The notes under the pieces: model-generated
What the model was told of the DNA's origin: nothing
Seen by the model: only the letters and a program-made list of their open reading frames with translations
Databases searched by the model: none
Source: UBA1351 sp964563505
GTDB taxonomy: Bacteria > Bacillota > Clostridia > Lachnospirales > Vallitaleaceae
Reading direction: 5' to 3'
Length of the DNA stretch: 64,000 nt
Assembly: GCA_964563505.1 (NCBI GenBank)
Contig: CAZLXW010000009.1
Location: 1 to 64,000 of the forward strand
Shown here: positions 23,401-31,645 of the stretch, piece by piece
Numbering within the stretch: position 1 is the stretch's first letter
How the letters are laid out: every line of letters begins with the position of its first letter
Translations under genes and position numbers: made by a program

Positions 23401-24468
23401 ATGAAAGTGCAACGATATATCGTTATATTTATTTGTTTAATGTTGGGAATATTGGGACTTATCAGTTGCCAAAGAAAGCAAGATCATAAGGTGGTCGGGA
23501 TTTCGATGCCAACAAAATCATCTGAACGATGGCTTTTAGATGCAAAATATACAGTGCTTGAATTTGAAGAAATAGGATATGAGACAAAGTTGGCTTTTGC
23601 GGAAGATGTTGTTGGGAATCAGGCATCTCAAATTGATAATTTTCTGGATGAAGGTGTCGATTTATTAGTGATTGCGCCAATTGATTCGAACTCATTAACG
23701 GATGTATTAAAAAGGGCAAAAGAGTTGGGGGTTCCCATTATTTCTTATGACCGATTAATCATGAATTCAGATGCAGTTGATGTATATGTAAGCTTTAATA
23801 ATGAAAAAGTTGGTGAAATTCAAGGGCAGTATATTGTTGATCACTTAGACTTTTCGGATGGGGACCCCAAATATATCGAATTATTTGCAGGTTCAGCGGA
23901 TGACAACAACACCTATTATTTTTTTGATGGTGCAATGGATGTGCTTCGACCATATATAGAAGATGGTCGTTTAGTGGTAAAGAGTAAACAGTTTGATGTC
24001 AAAGAAGTCAATACCTTGCGATGGGATCGAATGATTGCCAAAAGTCGAATGACCAGTCTTTTAAATAATTATTATATAGAAGATCGCATTGATGCGGTGC
24101 TATCTCCTTATGATGGCGTGAGTAGAGGTGTTATAGAAGCATTATTGGAAAACGGATATACGGAAGAGACATTACCTGTGGTTACAGGACAAGATGCAGA
24201 ATTATCCTCGGTTCAATGGATTGAAAAAGGCTTGCAAAGCATGACGGTTTTTAAGGATGTTCGTGAATTAGCCAAGAAAACGGTTGAAGTTAGTCAGAAG
24301 ATGTTTGAAAATGATTTAAAGAGTGTAATCGATGGAGAAGTTTACCATAATGGTATTAAAGATGTGGATACGGTTATGCTAGATGTATACGAGGTGAATC
24401 AAAAAAATTGGGAATCCGTTCTCGTGGACAAAAAATACTATACACGCGAAGAGGTTCTTGATGAATAA
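23401..24468 (+). CDS. Orphan ChvE-like sugar-binding lipoprotein
   Basis: The 355-residue protein has a lipobox (LISC, Cys23) and a type 1 periplasmic-binding domain of the ChvE/xylose-binding group: VGISMPTKSSERW, FAEDVVGNQASQI, VIAPIDSNSL, AYDRLI-like SYDRLIMNSD, ELFAGSADDNNTYYFFDGAMD, LSPYDGVSRG and VTGQDAEL. It is clearly homologous to the binding protein at 57283-58350. Unlike that one it has no ATPase or permease beside it; glpK follows 55 bp later. It may share the MmsA/MmsB transporter or act as a sensor component. GGTGG before the ATG at 23401 supports the start. Confidence 0.9.
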   Translation: MKVQRYIVIFICLMLGILGLISCQRKQDHKVVGISMPTKSSERWLLDAKYTVLEFEEIGYETKLAFAEDVVGNQASQIDNFLDEGVDLLVIAPIDSNSLTDVLKRAKELGVPIISYDRLIMNSDAVDVYVSFNNEKVGEIQGQYIVDHLDFSDGDPKYIELFAGSADDNNTYYFFDGAMDVLRPYIEDGRLVVKSKQFDVKEVNTLRWDRMIAKSRMTSLLNNYYIEDRIDAVLSPYDGVSRGVIEALLENGYTEETLPVVTGQDAELSSVQWIEKGLQSMTVFKDVRELAKKTVEVSQKMFENDLKSVIDGEVYHNGIKDVDTVMLDVYEVNQKNWESVLVDKKYYTREEVLDE

Positions 24469-24477
24469 AGGAGTCAC

Positions 24478-24494
24478 GGTTTGACGATCAAACC
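24478..24494. promoter_or_regulatory. Palindrome upstream of glpK
   Basis: GGTTTGA, CGA, TCAAACC form perfect 7-bp arms. TTGATCAA (24499-24506), another palindrome, lies 4 bp further on. Together they sit between the binding-protein stop and the ACGGAGG site of glpK and look like a regulatory site; the regulator is unknown. Confidence 0.4.
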
Positions 24495-24523
24495 ATAATT
24501 GATCAATAAGACGGAGGTTTTAT

Positions 24524-26017
24524 ATGAAAAATTATATTTTAGCATTGGATGAAGGTACAACAAGTTGTCGAGCAATACTCTTCAATCGAGACGGTCAGAT
24601 TGTAAATAGCGCACAAAAAGAATTCAAGCAAATCTATCCCAAGCCGGGATGGGTAGAACATGATGCTATGGAGATTTGGGGGATTCAAAGTGGCGTGATG
24701 AGAGAAGTGATTGAAACCTGTTCAGCAAGTGTAGATGAGATTGCTGCAATCGGAATAACAAATCAACGCGAAACCGCAGTCGTTTGGAATAAAAATACCG
24801 GAAAACCCATTTATAATGCCATTGTATGGCAATCCCGGCAGACGGCAGATATTTGTGAAGAAATTATCGCCAATGGTCACGAAGAATATATAAAAAAGGC
24901 CACAGGATTGTTGGTAGATGCCTATTTTAGCGGGACAAAAGTGAAGTGGATTCTAGACAATGTAGAGGGTGCAAGAGAGCAGGCTGAACGTGGAGAACTA
25001 CTCTTTGGGACTATTGATACATGGCTAATCTGGAATTTAACACGTGGGAAAGCGCATGTTACGGAGTACTCAAATGCATCTCGGACCATGATGTTTAATA
25101 TTGAAACATTACAATGGGATGATCATTTATTAGAAATCTTAGATATTCCGAAAGTAATGCTCCCAAAAGTGTGTGACTCAAGTGAAATCTACGGCTGTAC
25201 CCATGAAAAAACATTCGGAGGAGCAAAGATTCCTATTGCCGGAGCTGCCGGCGATCAACAAGCGGCTCTTTTTGGCCAAGCTTGTTTTCTAGAAGGAATG
25301 GTAAAGAATACTTACGGTACAGGAGCCTTTATTCTTATGAATACAGGTTCAAAGCGAATCATATCAGAAAAAGGCTTGCTGACAACGATTGCATGGGGAT
25401 ATAATGGTAAAGTGACATATGCCCTTGAGGGTAGTGTGTTTAATGCAGGTGCATCGATACAATGGCTAAGAGATGAGATGCGTATGATATATTCGGCGGA
25501 TGAGAGCGAATATTTTGCAACAAAAGTAAACGATTCAAATGGTGTTTATATGGTGCCTGCTTTTGGAGGGCTTGGAACGCCGTACTGGGATATGTATGCC
25601 CGTGGTGTCATTGTTGGATTGACACGTGGAGCTAACCGGAATCATATTATTCGAGCAACACTCGAATCCATTGCCTATCAGTCAAAAGATGTTATTGATT
25701 TAATGGTGGAAGAGTCAAAAATTGACCTGAAAAAATTAAAGGTTGATGGTGGGGCAAGTAAGAATAATTTCTTGCTACAATTTCAAGCGGATATTTTAGG
25801 TGTAACGGTAGCAAGGCCTAATGTTGTTGAGACAACGGCACTCGGAGCAGCTTTTTTAGCAGGATTAGCCGTTGGATTTTGGGAAGATCAGTCGGTTTTG
25901 GTTTTGGATGATAACATTGACCGAGTGTATGAACCGAATATGAGTCAACAAGAGCGTGAAGAAAAATATAGAGGTTGGAAAAAAGCAGTGACTAGAGCAC
26001 TAGACTGGGAAGGATAA
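24524..26017 (+). CDS. glpK: Glycerol kinase
   Basis: This 497-residue FGGY-family kinase makes glycerol-3-phosphate from glycerol and ATP. LALDEGTTSCRAILFN (N-terminal phosphate loop), ITNQRETAVVWNK, GAAGDQQAALFGQ, NTYGTGAFILMNTG and VDGGASKNNFLLQFQAD are all standard. The length matches the family. With gldA-dhaKL this gives the cell two routes for glycerol. It follows the orphan binding-protein gene and precedes mgtE by 5 bp. No glycerol facilitator gene is in the window. Confidence 0.97.
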   Translation: MKNYILALDEGTTSCRAILFNRDGQIVNSAQKEFKQIYPKPGWVEHDAMEIWGIQSGVMREVIETCSASVDEIAAIGITNQRETAVVWNKNTGKPIYNAIVWQSRQTADICEEIIANGHEEYIKKATGLLVDAYFSGTKVKWILDNVEGAREQAERGELLFGTIDTWLIWNLTRGKAHVTEYSNASRTMMFNIETLQWDDHLLEILDIPKVMLPKVCDSSEIYGCTHEKTFGGAKIPIAGAAGDQQAALFGQACFLEGMVKNTYGTGAFILMNTGSKRIISEKGLLTTIAWGYNGKVTYALEGSVFNAGASIQWLRDEMRMIYSADESEYFATKVNDSNGVYMVPAFGGLGTPYWDMYARGVIVGLTRGANRNHIIRATLESIAYQSKDVIDLMVEESKIDLKKLKVDGGASKNNFLLQFQADILGVTVARPNVVETTALGAAFLAGLAVGFWEDQSVLVLDDNIDRVYEPNMSQQEREEKYRGWKKAVTRALDWEG

Positions 26018-26022
26018 CAAAT

Positions 26023-27369
26023 GTGAAAAATGTTGAATTAAATCATGCAGAACTTATTCAGTTTTTAATGGTTGCAGATAAAGAGCAAATGGAACTATTC
26101 CTTGAAGAAGTCCATCCGGCAGATATACTTGATGCTGTTCATGATTTCGAAGGAGATCCTCTTGAACTCTTAAGACATCTTCCGGAACAATTTATTGCAA
26201 GTATCATCGATGAAGCGGAAGACGAAGAAAAATATGAGCTACTTACCCTCTTTTCAAAGAAAAAACAAATGGACATTGTTGATGAGATGTCTTCGGATGA
26301 ACTTGTTGACTTGTTAGGAGCTATTAACGAAACAGAGCAAGATTCTATTATCGTTAATATGGATGCTGAAGATGCAGCAGAAGTTAGGGAATTATTGGCC
26401 TATGAACCGGAAACTGCCGGAGGAATCATGGCGACAGAGTTTCTTGCGCTAAAAGACCAGATGACAGTCGAAGACACTTTAGATTATCTTCAAAAAGAAG
26501 CGCCAGAGGCAGAGACGTTTTATTATATATATGTACTTGATGATAACGGTATTCTTAAAGGTGTCGTTTCGCTAAGAGATATGGTCAAGAGTTCCTTTGA
26601 GACGAAACTTGGGGATATAATGAAAGAAAGCGTTATTAGTGTACCGGTGGATATGGATCAGGAAGCCATTGGACGAATGTTTGAAAAATATGGTTATCTT
26701 ATCATACCGGTCGTCAGCCATGAAAATAAGATGTTAGGAATCATTACAGTTGATGATATTATGGAAATCTTAATTGATGAGGATACAGAAGACTTGTATC
26801 GATTAGCCGGTTTGCAAGAAAGTGAAAAAGTAGCCGGTGGAGTCAGGGAATCTGTGAAAAGCCGACTGCCGTGGTTAATTGTTAACTTGTTTACCGCGAT
26901 TTTGGCAGCAGCAACCGTCAGTTTATTTGAAGAAACGATTGCTAAAGTTGTTGCATTAGCAACCTTTATGCCAATTGTGGCCGGTATGGGGGGGAATGCC
27001 GGAACGCAAACCTTAACACTTATTGTTCGAGGGATTGCCCTCGGAGAAGTGACGCTTGAAAATGCCAAGAAAATACTAAAAAAAGAAATTGGAGTAGGTG
27101 TACTAAATGGTATTGTCCTCGGTTTAGCTGTAGCCATACTTGGTTTGATATGGGAAGGGAGTCCTGTTTTTGGACTTGTGATTGGAGTTGCTATGTTGCT
27201 GAATCTGATTATGGCGACATTAGCCGGATACTTTGTTCCGCTTACATTAAAGAAATTAAATATCGATCCGGCTCTCGCTTCAGCGGTTTTTGTAACCACA
27301 GTTACAGATGTCTTAGGATTTTTCTTTTTCTTAGGACTTGCGACCGTCTTTATTAATGCGTTGATATAA
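26023..27369 (+). CDS. mgtE: Magnesium transporter MgtE
   Basis: The 448-residue protein has the MgtE order: an N-terminal acidic superhelical domain (about 1-125; HPADILDAVHDFE, EDAAEVRELLAYEPETAGGIMATEF), two CBS domains (about 130-250), and five membrane segments (about 280-448) with VAGMGGNAGTQTLTLIVRGIALGE, the pore-lining segment. The start is GTG at 26023 with a GGAAGGA site; an ATG two bases earlier runs straight into TGA. It follows glpK after 5 bp, so it is probably co-transcribed. Confidence 0.95.
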   Translation: MKNVELNHAELIQFLMVADKEQMELFLEEVHPADILDAVHDFEGDPLELLRHLPEQFIASIIDEAEDEEKYELLTLFSKKKQMDIVDEMSSDELVDLLGAINETEQDSIIVNMDAEDAAEVRELLAYEPETAGGIMATEFLALKDQMTVEDTLDYLQKEAPEAETFYYIYVLDDNGILKGVVSLRDMVKSSFETKLGDIMKESVISVPVDMDQEAIGRMFEKYGYLIIPVVSHENKMLGIITVDDIMEILIDEDTEDLYRLAGLQESEKVAGGVRESVKSRLPWLIVNLFTAILAAATVSLFEETIAKVVALATFMPIVAGMGGNAGTQTLTLIVRGIALGEVTLENAKKILKKEIGVGVLNGIVLGLAVAILGLIWEGSPVFGLVIGVAMLLNLIMATLAGYFVPLTLKKLNIDPALASAVFVTTVTDVLGFFFFLGLATVFINALI

Positions 27370-27385
27370 TTCTAAGGAGGTCCTT

Positions 27386-28390
27386 ATGGCAACAATTAAA
27401 GATATAGCAAAAAAAGCAGATGTATCGCTAACAACAGTTTCAAGAGTGCTTAATTATGATGAGACCTTATCAATATCAGATGAAAAACGAAAAAATATTC
27501 TTGAAATAGCAGAAGAATTCAATTATGAGACCCCGAGAAACCGTAAAAAGCGGTTGGCAAAAAATGTGAATCGACAAAAAATAGGTTTGATGTATTTTTC
27601 AAATTTACATGATGAATTGGTGGATCCTTATTTTTTATCTATACGTATCGGAATCGAAAAAAAATGTAATGAAGAAGGCATCGATATCATAAAATCATTT
27701 AAAGATGATGCAGGATATGATTTAAGCATCTTGGATGATGTTGATGGTCTTATATGCATCGGTCGATTTACAGATGAACAAATTAATGCATTTTCTCAGA
27801 TTACAGAAAACATGGTTTTTGTGGATTGTTCTCCCGATGATGAACGTTATGATTCGGTTAATATTGATTTGCAACAGGCCGTTGTTAAAGTGTTGGATGC
27901 CATTTGCCAAGCGGGGCATGAACGCGTCGGTTTTATCGGTGGGCGAGAGGATTATGAAGAGTATAATACACCTCTTGGCGAAGTTAGACAAAAGGCCTTT
28001 GAAGAATATACCAAAGAAAAAGGAATTTACGATGAACGTTTTGTGTTCATTGAAGATTTTAAACCGGCAACGGGCTATCGGCTAATGAAACAAGCGCTTG
28101 AGATGGATGATTTACCGACTGCTTTTTTTGCGGCAAGTGATTCGTTAGCAATCGGAGCATTAAGAGCAATTCATGAAGTTGGCTTAAGCATCCCCAATGA
28201 TATAGCCATTGTAGGATTTGATGATATACCAACAGCTAAATATACATTTCCGCCCTTGTCAACATTGCACATACATACTGAGTTTATGGGAATAACAGCA
28301 GTTGACACCCTGATAGAACGATTCAATGGCAGAAAAATCAGTAAAAAAATAATTGTTCCGACTATCTTTAAACGTCGAAAAACACTATAG
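27386..28390 (+). CDS. LacI family regulator of the galactoside operon
   Basis: The 334-residue protein has a LacI helix-turn-helix (TIKDIAKKADVSLTTVSRVLN, residues 3-23) and a GalR-type effector domain (YDSVNIDLQQAV, RVGFIGG, PTAFFAASDSLAIGALRAI, DIAIVGFDDIP). It lies directly upstream of the ABC transporter and GH36 alpha-galactosidase genes; two palindromes of LacI type overlap their promoter, so it most likely represses them. An AAGGAGGT site precedes the ATG. Its stop codon is part of a strong terminator. Confidence 0.92.
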   Translation: MATIKDIAKKADVSLTTVSRVLNYDETLSISDEKRKNILEIAEEFNYETPRNRKKRLAKNVNRQKIGLMYFSNLHDELVDPYFLSIRIGIEKKCNEEGIDIIKSFKDDAGYDLSILDDVDGLICIGRFTDEQINAFSQITENMVFVDCSPDDERYDSVNIDLQQAVVKVLDAICQAGHERVGFIGGREDYEEYNTPLGEVRQKAFEEYTKEKGIYDERFVFIEDFKPATGYRLMKQALEMDDLPTAFFAASDSLAIGALRAIHEVGLSIPNDIAIVGFDDIPTAKYTFPPLSTLHIHTEFMGITAVDTLIERFNGRKISKKIIVPTIFKRRKTL

Positions 28391-28413
28391 AGTTTCTTCT
28401 ATAGTGTTTTTTT
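28378..28413 (+). terminator. Terminator after the LacI gene
   Basis: Perfect 14-bp arms (28378-28391 and 28398-28411), 6-nt loop, ending in Ts. The left arm includes the LacI stop codon. Confidence 0.95.
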
Positions 28414-28446
28414 AGTGAAATAATAGCAGAAAAATCAAATATGGTA

Positions 28447-28475
28447 TTGACTTTTAGGTAAATGTTTACTATACT
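28447..28475 (+). promoter_or_regulatory. Promoter of the galactoside ABC/GH36 operon
   Basis: TTGACT (28447-28452), a 17-bp spacer and TATACT (28470-28475) form a good sigma-A promoter just after the LacI terminator. Confidence 0.75.
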
Positions 28476-28494
28476 TAGAGAGTAAAAATTTACT
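28458..28494. promoter_or_regulatory. Tandem LacI-type operators over the promoter
   Basis: GTAAATGTTTAC (28458-28469) lies in the promoter spacer; its arms GTAAA/TTTAC are perfect. AGTAAAAATTTACT (28481-28494), arms AGTAAA/TTTACT, lies at the transcription start. Centres are 24 bp apart. Both share the core GTAAA-N2-TTTAC or nearly so. Repression by the adjacent LacI protein is the simple reading. Confidence 0.6.
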
Positions 28495-28516
28495 AAATTT
28501 TATCAGGAGGGATACT

Positions 28517-29860
28517 ATGAAAAAGATTTTAGCAATCGTTATGATGTTGGTTTTAGTATTATCATTAGCAGCATGTGGAAGCGATGATGTAGGCGGAGAA
28601 ACAAATTCGGCAACAGAGGATGCATCCGGTACAGATGCAGGAACAGATGCAGCAACAGACTCAAGCTCAGCAGAAAAAAAGACAATAACTGTATGGGCAT
28701 GGGATCCAAACTTCAACATCGCAATTATGGAAGAGGCAAAGGCGATTTATGAAGCGGAAAATGAAGGTGTAATTATTGAAATCGTAGACTATGCAAAAGG
28801 TGATGTAGAGCAAAAACTACATACCATGTTAGCATCCGGAGCAACGAATGAATTACCGGATATTGTATTGGTTGAAGATTACAATTCACAAAAATACTTA
28901 CAGTCTTATCCAGGAAGCTTTTTAGATTTGACAGGAAAAATCCCACATGAAGATTTTGCAAGTTATAAAGTAGAGCTTATGACACTGGATGGAAAAGTCT
29001 ATGGTGTACCATTTGACTCAGGTGTTAGCGGATTTTTCTATCGTACAGATTATTTAGCAGATGCAGGATATTCAGCAGAAGATTTAGAAAACATCACATG
29101 GGATGAATTCATTGAAATCGGTGAAACAGTATATGAAAAAACAGGTTATCAAATGTTAGCAACAGACCCTAATGATGGTGGATTAATGCGTGTCATGTTA
29201 AACGGTGCAGGAACATGGTACTTTGATGAAAATGGTCAAATAAACATAGCGGATAACGAAGCCTTAGCGGATTCATTACGTATCTATAGAGATATCGTTG
29301 AATCTCCAATGACAAAAATTACTTCAGGTTGGGGTGAATGGGTTGGAGCTCTTAACACAGGTGATGTCGCATCTATCACTACGGGTGTTTGGATTATGGG
29401 TTCAGTTAAAGCAGAAGAAAGTCAAAGTGGATTATGGGCAGTTGCTCCAACACCAAGACTTGACGTTGAAGGTTCAGTGAATGCTTCAAACTTAGGAGGA
29501 TCTAGCTGGTACGTGCTTTCTGAATCTAAGAATCCGGATTTAGCTGTTGATTTCTTGAATCGTGCGTATACAGACGTGGACTTTTATCAGAAAATACTCG
29601 TTGAACGAGGTGCAGTAGGTTCTTATCTTCCAGCAGCAAGTGGAGAAGCTTATACGGAGTCAGATGAATTCTTTGGCGGACAAAGAGTATTTGCTGATTT
29701 TTCAGAATGGATGGATCAGATTCCACCATTAAATTATGGATTATATACATACGAAGCAGATGCTGCAATTATGGGGGTTATGCCTGGAGTATATGCAGGT
29801 GAATCTATTGAGGAAGCTCTAGAAATGGCAGAGCAACAATTATCAAGTCAAATTAACTAG
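28517..29860 (+). CDS. CUT1 sugar ABC transporter, substrate-binding lipoprotein
   Basis: The 447-residue secreted lipoprotein has a lipobox (LAAC, Cys20), a Ser/Thr/Asp-rich linker (about 28-55) and an SBP_bac_1 domain (KTITVWAWDPNFN, LVEDYNSQKYLQ, YGVPFDSGVSGFFYRTDYLADAGY). With the next two permeases it imports oligosaccharides; linkage to an alpha-galactosidase suggests melibiose, raffinose or longer galactosides. AGGAGGG precedes the ATG. A stem-loop between this gene and the first permease probably raises its relative expression. Confidence 0.93.
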   Translation: MKKILAIVMMLVLVLSLAACGSDDVGGETNSATEDASGTDAGTDAATDSSSAEKKTITVWAWDPNFNIAIMEEAKAIYEAENEGVIIEIVDYAKGDVEQKLHTMLASGATNELPDIVLVEDYNSQKYLQSYPGSFLDLTGKIPHEDFASYKVELMTLDGKVYGVPFDSGVSGFFYRTDYLADAGYSAEDLENITWDEFIEIGETVYEKTGYQMLATDPNDGGLMRVMLNGAGTWYFDENGQINIADNEALADSLRIYRDIVESPMTKITSGWGEWVGALNTGDVASITTGVWIMGSVKAEESQSGLWAVAPTPRLDVEGSVNASNLGGSSWYVLSESKNPDLAVDFLNRAYTDVDFYQKILVERGAVGSYLPAASGEAYTESDEFFGGQRVFADFSEWMDQIPPLNYGLYTYEADAAIMGVMPGVYAGESIEEALEMAEQQLSSQIN

Positions 29861-29867
29861 AATGATG

Positions 29868-29910
29868 AGCTACCTTAGTAAAAATGAATAGCTAAGGTAG
29901 CTTTCTTTTT
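29868..29910 (+). terminator. Intra-operon stem-loop after the binding-protein gene
   Basis: AGCTACCTTAG (29868-29878) and CTAAGGTAGCT (29892-29902) are perfect 11-bp arms followed by TTCTTTTT. It is a partial terminator or mRNA-stabilising hairpin between the binding protein and its permeases. Confidence 0.8.
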
Positions 29911-29923
29911 GAAAGGATGTCGC

Positions 29924-30829
29924 ATGAAAATGATTATGAAATCAAAAGAATTTCGTAGAAAGCTATATTATGGCGGTTCTTTTGTGCTGATTGCAATAAT
30001 ACTCACATCAGTTTTTGCTATTTATCCGATTATAAATTCCCTTGTCCTATCAACAACATCAGGAAAAGGTGTTGTAACAGAATTTGTAGGGCTTGGAAAT
30101 GTAAAACGTATATTAGTCGATGATGTATTCAAACAAGCATTAAAGAATACTTTTATATACTTTGTATTTCAGGTGCCGATTATGTTGACTTTGGCATTGC
30201 TTTTAGCCACCTTATTAAACGATCGTAAGCTCATTGGAAAAGGATTTTATCGGACAGCAATCTTCCTACCTTGTGTTACATCGCTAGTCGCTTATTCAAT
30301 ACTCTTTAAAAGTATGTTTAGTGTTGATGGAATTGTCAATCAAACCTTATTGTTTATCGGACTCATTGATCAGCCGATTTCCTGGTTGCGAGATGCGTTT
30401 TGGGCAAAAGTAACGGTGGTACTTGCCATTACTTGGCGTTGGACTGGGTACAATATGATTTTTTATTTAGCTGGGTTACAAAATATAAGTCCATCTATAT
30501 ATGAAGCGGCAGAAATTGATGGTGCATCAAAAGTAAAACAGTTTTTTTATATAACTATTCCAATGTTAAAACCGGTTATACTCTTTACGTCAATCATGTC
30601 AACAATCGGAACCTTGCAGTTATTTGATGAAGTTGTTAACTTAACAGGCGGAGGAGCATCATCACCTTCGTTACAGGCAACTATTACCTTAACGCAGTAT
30701 ATTTACGATTTATCCTTTAAATATGTTCCCAACTTTGGTTATGCAGCGACAGTATCCTATGTAATCGTGTTTTTTACAGCAATATTAGCAGTTATGCAAT
30801 TTAGAGTGGCAGGTGATGATCGTGGCTAA
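29924..30829 (+). CDS. CUT1 sugar ABC transporter permease (MalF-like)
   Basis: This 301-residue permease has six membrane segments and the EAA loop YEAAEIDGASKVKQFFYITIP (from about residue 196), which contacts the ATPase. GAAAGGA before the ATG at 29924 sets the start; an upstream TTG at 29909 is less likely. It pairs with the next gene, which overlaps its end by about 14 bp. Confidence 0.92.
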   Translation: MKMIMKSKEFRRKLYYGGSFVLIAIILTSVFAIYPIINSLVLSTTSGKGVVTEFVGLGNVKRILVDDVFKQALKNTFIYFVFQVPIMLTLALLLATLLNDRKLIGKGFYRTAIFLPCVTSLVAYSILFKSMFSVDGIVNQTLLFIGLIDQPISWLRDAFWAKVTVVLAITWRWTGYNMIFYLAGLQNISPSIYEAAEIDGASKVKQFFYITIPMLKPVILFTSIMSTIGTLQLFDEVVNLTGGGASSPSLQATITLTQYIYDLSFKYVPNFGYAATVSYVIVFFTAILAVMQFRVAGDDRG

Positions 30830-31631
30830 AGTTTTTAAAAATATATTCAAATATGGATTTCTTAATATTGCAGCGTTTGTTTCCATATTTCCATTTGCGT
30901 GGATGATTATTGGTGCAACAAATTCAGCAACAGATATTATGAAAGGTAAATATACCTTTGGTACAGAGCTAATCGGTAATTTTCAAAAATTAAATGAAAT
31001 GATTGATCTACCCCTGTTATTTTGGAACTCCACAAAAATAGCTGTTGGTGGAATGGTTCTACAATTACTCATTGCCTCATTAGCCGGTTATGGTTTTGAA
31101 ATTTATCGAAATAAAATTTCGGAAAAAGTTTACGGTATTTTGCTATTAACTATGATGGTTCCCTTTGCGGCGCTTATGATTCCGCTTTTTAGAATGTTTG
31201 CAGGGGCAGGAATGCTTGATTCCCATGTTGGTGTTATTATACCAACCTTAGCAATGCCTTTTATGATTTTTTTCTTTCGACAAAATACCAAAACATTTCC
31301 CAATGATTTGATGTATGCGGCTAGGGTTGATGGCCTGAGTGAAATACAGATATTTTTCCGAATATATGTGCCGACAATGAAAGCAACCTATGCGGCAGCC
31401 GGAATATTATCCTTTATGACGTTTTGGAATAGTTATCTATGGCCATTAATCATATTGCAATCGGAACGTCAGAAAACATTGACACTAGCTATTTCATCGC
31501 TGTCATCAGCTTATTTTCCCGAATACGGCGTTATTATGGTAGCGATTATCATAGCAACAGCCCCAACGCTCATTGTGTTTTTCTTATTGCAAAAACATTT
31601 TGTAGCCGGAATGTTGGGATCGATTAAATAA
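30816..31631 (+). CDS. CUT1 sugar ABC transporter permease (MalG-like)
   Basis: The 271-residue permease has about six membrane segments and the EAA loop MYAARVDGLSEIQIFFRIYVP. The exact start is uncertain: ATG at 30816 or GTG at 30822, the latter better spaced from AGGTGAT at 30811-30817. It overlaps the first permease gene. No ATPase gene accompanies the pair, so a shared MsmK-type ATPase is expected elsewhere. Confidence 0.9.
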   Translation: MIVAKVFKNIFKYGFLNIAAFVSIFPFAWMIIGATNSATDIMKGKYTFGTELIGNFQKLNEMIDLPLLFWNSTKIAVGGMVLQLLIASLAGYGFEIYRNKISEKVYGILLLTMMVPFAALMIPLFRMFAGAGMLDSHVGVIIPTLAMPFMIFFFRQNTKTFPNDLMYAARVDGLSEIQIFFRIYVPTMKATYAAAGILSFMTFWNSYLWPLIILQSERQKTLTLAISSLSSAYFPEYGVIMVAIIIATAPTLIVFFLLQKHFVAGMLGSIK

Positions 31632-31645
31632 AAGTTGGAGAGACT

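Noticed and set aside
26694..27299. 201-codon open frame antisense to mgtE
   Set aside because: It lies wholly inside a well-supported gene, has a composition typical of a reverse-frame shadow and no ribosome binding site.
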